From Cryptomeria japonica (lineage: Eukaryota; Streptophyta; Pinopsida; Cupressales; Cupressaceae): a stretch of 64,000 nt of DNA. The notes below the pieces were generated by a model, which did not search any database, was not told where the DNA came from, and worked only from the letters and a program-made list of their open reading frames with translations. The translations under genes and the position numbers were made by a program. Location of the stretch: assembly GCF_030272615.1 (NCBI RefSeq), contig NW_026729151.1:64001-128000 (forward strand), written 5' to 3'. Below, piece after piece: positions 59,897 to 64,000 of the stretch (within the stretch, counting starts at the first letter, position 1; every line of letters starts with the position of its first letter).

Positions 59897-60937
59897 ATTG
59901 AAAACAATGGCTGCAATGCAGCTTTAGTGGCTGCAAAGGACTGCAAAATTGATGATTTTGATTTTGATTTGAGAACTTGTAGGTTAATCGTACTGAAAAA
60001 ACTCTTATTATAAAGCTTTCCAGAGGATAAACTGGGTTATGTTATTTGTCAGCTACCTTCAGGAAAATAATCTCCAACTGTTATTAAAGTTTCGTATTCA
60101 TGTTTATGGTGGTGTTCTTATTTTACTTAGATCTGCTCCTTCCTTGTTGGATGGTTTTCACTTGACTTTCATTCATCCATGATGGTATTGTTTATTCTGA
60201 TCCTCAATTTTTCTGCAGCCTATATGGACTCTTTAACCTCTCTGACATGTAAAGTTCTTAGTTTAATAATTTATTGTTAGTTATAAGAATTTTGATCATT
60301 CTGATCCTTATGGTCTCTTTTTTTCATCTGTCTGACATGCCAAGTTAGAGAAAAAAATTTCGAGAAGAAAACTGGAATTAAAAATGTGAAAACTGGCTCC
60401 CAAGGGTCATGCCTTATTGAAAACAATGGCTGCAATGCAGCTTTAGTGGCTGCAAAGGACTGCAAAATTGATGATTTTGATTTTGATTTGAGAACTTGTA
60501 GGTTAATCGTACTGAAAAAACTCTTATTATAAAGCTTTCCAGAGGATAAACTGGGTTATGTTATTTGTCAGCTACCTTCAGGAAAATAATCTCCAACTGT
60601 TATTAAAGTTTCGTATTCATGTTTATGGTGGTGTTCTTATTTTACTTAGATCTGCTCCTTCCTTGTTGGATGGTTTTCACTTGACTTTCATTCATCCATG
60701 ATGGTATTGTTTATTCTGATCCTCAATTTATCTGCAGCCTATATGGACTCTTTTTCCTCTCTGACATGTAAAGTTCTTAGTTTAATAATTTATTGTTAGT
60801 TATAAGAATTTTGATCATTCTGATCCTTATGGTCTCTTTTTTTTCATCTGTCTGACATGCCAAGTTAGAGAAAAAAATTTCGAGAAGAAAACTGGAATTA
60901 AAAATGTGAAAACTGGCTCCCAAGGGTCATGCCTTAT
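59897..60937 (+). repeat. 519-bp tandem duplication downstream of GARP (copy B)
   Basis: Units start at 59897 and 60416. Identical to copy A, so the 519-bp event is older than the 40-kb duplication. Confidence 0.93.
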
Positions 60938-60959
60938 CGAAACACAGACAATTTGTTGG

Positions 60960-61387
60960 GATGGCGCACTCTTTCTTTAAGTGGAAATTCTTAATTGACC
61001 AGACCACAGACCCAAAGAAAGAAGAGGAATTCAAGGATTTCTCGGTCACAGGAAAATGAGGAGGCTCCCAATCTCAATGACGTAAAAACATTCCGCAGGA
61101 ACAGAATGGGCAGGTTGGCAAGCCGAGGTGGTCGAGGTGGTCATTTGTCAAGCGGACATGGACAGAGTAGCCTTGGGCGGGGACGTGGCCATCCCCAAGT
61201 TCTCCTCAGGAGCCTTCCACATAACTGCTCTTCCAAATTTAAAGATATGATCTTGCTTTTTGTTTTTATTTATTGTTTCTCTATTCGAACTCTGGAGCAT
61301 ATATGCTATCTAGCTTTTAGACTCTACTTTTATTTTTTTTATTTTTTTTCAAAACTCCCCTTAATTTTTGTATGGACAGTTTAAAGA
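60960..61387 (+). other. Possible coding remnant with Gly/Arg-rich frame (copy B)
   Basis: Counterpart of 20504-20931; unrecognised. Confidence 0.3.
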
Positions 61388-61776
61388 TGCAAAATTGTTT
61401 TCATAATATTTTTTGACAGATCATGTAGGATCTGTAATATGTTTCATATGTAATTAAAATTCAAAGTAATATACTACTCTGGCTCTGCCCTTTGCTTACT
61501 ACAAAAAAAGTGTCAAAACTGACATTAGTATTAATTGAGTGTTTGATATTAAACTACAATAATATTTGTAGAGTAATATTATTTTTTATGAAATTATTTT
61601 TGTTATTTGAAATACAATTCTCTATTATTTGGTGGCCTTTTTGGTATAGCCAATCTTGTGAAAAGATAAGTGATTCATAGAAGATTTCTTGGTGGCAGCA
61701 CTGCTGATTTTGTATTTCTTGTATTAATGCAAGGCCTGTTAGTTGAAATTTTTCTTTCGCTGATTGTTCTTGTCAC

Positions 61777-63116
61777 ACAAACACCTTTTTTATGGTTAGT
61801 CGCTTCCCTGTCCAATTGTATTCTACCACGTATACATGACAATACTTTCAATTTGTTTTTTGGAAAGGATTTGTAATGTGAAATAGAAACTGTAAACAGC
61901 ATTTAATATGGAAGGTAAAGGTATAAACTTAAACAAACCAGAAATTAATTCATATGGGTTTATATTTATAATTATAAAATAAACAAAAGTTATTGGCATA
62001 AAAATGTATCAATTCAATTTTGTTGGTTAATTAGTAATTTAATTTATATTATATATTATATGTTGTAAAATATTAATTATAAAATTTGTATTTCATTAAA
62101 TATTATATCTTATTCATGTTGAATATCTTATGTTTTAAATATTTGTTTGTATTTTTTATATATTAAATTTATATTTAAATTATATATATTATTATTTATT
62201 ACTTTTTTATTTAACAGATGTTATTAAATACAAATAACTAGTAATTGCATCTTGGTGTGCAATGGGTATGTCGAATAGGTGTGGAAGGTCAATTAGGGGG
62301 AAACTATGGTCATTTTTTTGCATAAATTTGTAGACTACATGAGATCAATTAGTAGGCCATTTAGAAAATGATGTTGTTTGTGCAAAAAAGGGTCTCAATG
62401 GAGGAGTGATAGCTTCAAATCCACTTTGCATCCGCTTACAAGGATCCTTGATCATAATTGAAACAAAACATTTGAATTAGGAAGATAATTTTTATTTTAC
62501 CAATGATCTCATGTTATGTTTCCAATGAGGTAAGAGGGAGAGAGGTAGAGATATGGATAGAAACGGGGAGACACAGAGGTAGAGATATGGATAGAAACGG
62601 GGATATATGTTTACAAACTCCCTTTTTATGGTTAGTCGCTTCACCACGTATACATGACAAGACTTTCAATTTGTTTTTTTGGAAAGGATTTGTAATGTGA
62701 AATAGAAATTGTAAACAACATTTAATATGGAAGGTAAAGGTATAAACTTAAACAAACAAGAAATTAATTCATATAAGTTTACATATATAATTATAAAATA
62801 AAAAAAGATATTGGCGTAAAAATGTATCAATTCAATTTTGTTGGTTAATTAGTAATTTAATTTATATTATATATTATATGTTGTAAAATATTGATTCTAA
62901 TATTTGTATTTAATTAAATATTATATTTTATTCATGTTCAATATCTTATGTTTTAAATATTTTCTTGTATTTTTAATATATTAAATTTATATTTAAATTA
63001 TATATATTATTATTTATTACTTTTTTATATAACAGATGTTATTAAATACAAATAACTAGTAATTGCATCTTTGAGTGCAATGGGTATGTCGAAGAGGCAT
63101 GGAAGGTCAGTTAGAG
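61777..63116 (+). repeat. Duplicated ~500-bp AT-rich sequence (copy B)
   Basis: Counterpart of 21321-22660, with the internal 34-bp tandem repeat at 62541-62603. Confidence 0.85.
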
Positions 63117-63736
63117 GAAACTATAAATAGGGGAGAGGTAGAGATGGAGATAATATTCAAATGACATGCTACTCTAAGAATAAATCCCCTAGGACACATG
63201 ATATCATTAAATTATTGGGATGAAATGAGTAATCAAAAGTTATTATTTCTGTATTGATCTCTCACTCCAAACTTTTAATTTACATTTTAACTTGAAATAT
63301 TTAATTATATAAATAAATTTTTATAGATAATTATTCTATAATAAATTAAAATTTAATACTTAGACAGAAAATTATAAATGAAATTAATTCTATTATCTTT
63401 TAACTATTATTTTCAACTTCATAAGAAGACAAAAATAATATAATACAAATTTAATAATAAAAATATATATATATATATTTCTTAAAAACATAATCCTAGT
63501 TTAATTTTAAAAATCTATATAATAATTATTATAATAATAAAATTAATCTTGCATTTAATTATTAACTTGTAATTTACTATTATATTATTTCAATTATATT
63601 TATGTAATATTAATACTAACTTGTCTTAATAAAAATAATTATTAATAATTGTAGAAGTGAAAATAGACATTTTTGAGTGACTTTATAAAATATTTAAATT
63701 TATGATTAAAATATTATTAAATTATTTTGTATGTAT
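63117..63736. other. Very AT-rich stretch (copy B)
   Basis: Counterpart of 22661-23280; no gene recognised. Confidence 0.5.
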
Positions 63737-64000
63737 TAAATCAATTTAAAAACTGGCCTATTAATGGGCTTGCTAGGGCTAATCTAGGATTCAAGAACGT
63801 GAAGGTGGTGGAGTGGTTCAAGCCAAGGGAAGGATGGTATAAAATTAATATTGTAGCAATTGGAGCTTCAAAACTTGTGGAGGGAACGAACAATGACGTC
63901 GAGGCTTAAGCAGCTATTGAAGAGTTGAAAATGGTGAAAAAATTGGGCTTCTCAAAAATACAGCTTGAAGGAAATTCCTTGATTATTATTATGCAATAAA
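63737..64000 (+). pseudogene. RNase H-like (RVT_3) fragment, plus strand, cut by window (copy B)
   Basis: Counterpart of 23281-23544, identical up to the window end. Confidence 0.66.

Larger units (their letters stand above)
40457..64000. repeat. Copy B of the 40,456-bp-period direct duplication
   Basis: Collinear with copy A over all 23,544 bases available. Shared disabling mutations in the copia, LINE, AHL and GARP sequences show that the duplication is younger than their decay. The window stops inside the RNase H-like fragment, so copy B continues rightward. The left edge may extend upstream of 40457, because the matching part of copy A lies outside the window. Confidence 0.97.

Overview
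The window looks like AT-rich intergenic nuclear DNA from a seed plant. It holds plant-type Ty1/copia elements primed by initiator-Met tRNA, an L1-type LINE, a tRNA-derived SINE, a GARP (G2-like) transcription-factor gene with GT/AG introns, and remnants of an AHL (AT-hook/PPC) gene. The density of old, heavily mutated retroelements suggests a large, slowly purged genome, possibly a gymnosperm; that is inference. I saw no CRISPR array, bacterial operon, rRNA gene or intact functional tRNA gene.

The dominant structure is a direct duplication. Bases 1-23544 reappear at 40457-64000 with a constant offset of 40456 and no net indel. By eye, about 35-40 substitutions lie in the first ~9.9 kb, and only one (15694/56150) was found in the remaining ~13.7 kb. 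Neither outer boundary is inside the window, so it shows one full 40.5-kb period plus ~58% of a second.

Each copy runs: (i) a decayed copia element (1-5421; 40105-45877); (ii) an antisense, broken LINE (5835-8810; 46291-49266); (iii) gene-poor DNA with a tRNA-like relic and a small hairpin (8811-13573; 49267-54029); (iv) an RNase H-like fragment on the minus strand (13574-13958; 54030-54414); (v) a 1.7-kb cassette bounded by 29-bp perfect inverted repeats, holding two convergent AHL remnants and a LINE ORF1 remnant (15619-17347; 56075-57803); (vi) a three-exon GARP-domain gene with an apparently premature stop, followed by a 519-bp tandem duplication (18622-20481; 59078-60937); (vii) an AT-rich ~0.5-kb sequence present twice (21321-22660; 61777-63116); (viii) a second RNase H-like fragment, opposite in orientation to the first (from 23281; from 63737).

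The single-copy middle (23545-40104) holds a decayed coding remnant of unknown identity, a SINE with a 13-bp target-site duplication, a phrase-repeat stretch resembling a LINE 3' UTR, a 5'-truncated copia element on the minus strand (30007-34712), a complete non-autonomous LTR element with perfect AATAT target-site duplication (35694-38218), and a probable LINE tail (38850-39060). The GARP gene is the only host gene that could still be expressed. Everything else is mobile DNA, remnants or unassigned sequence. All identities and substitution counts are eye estimates.
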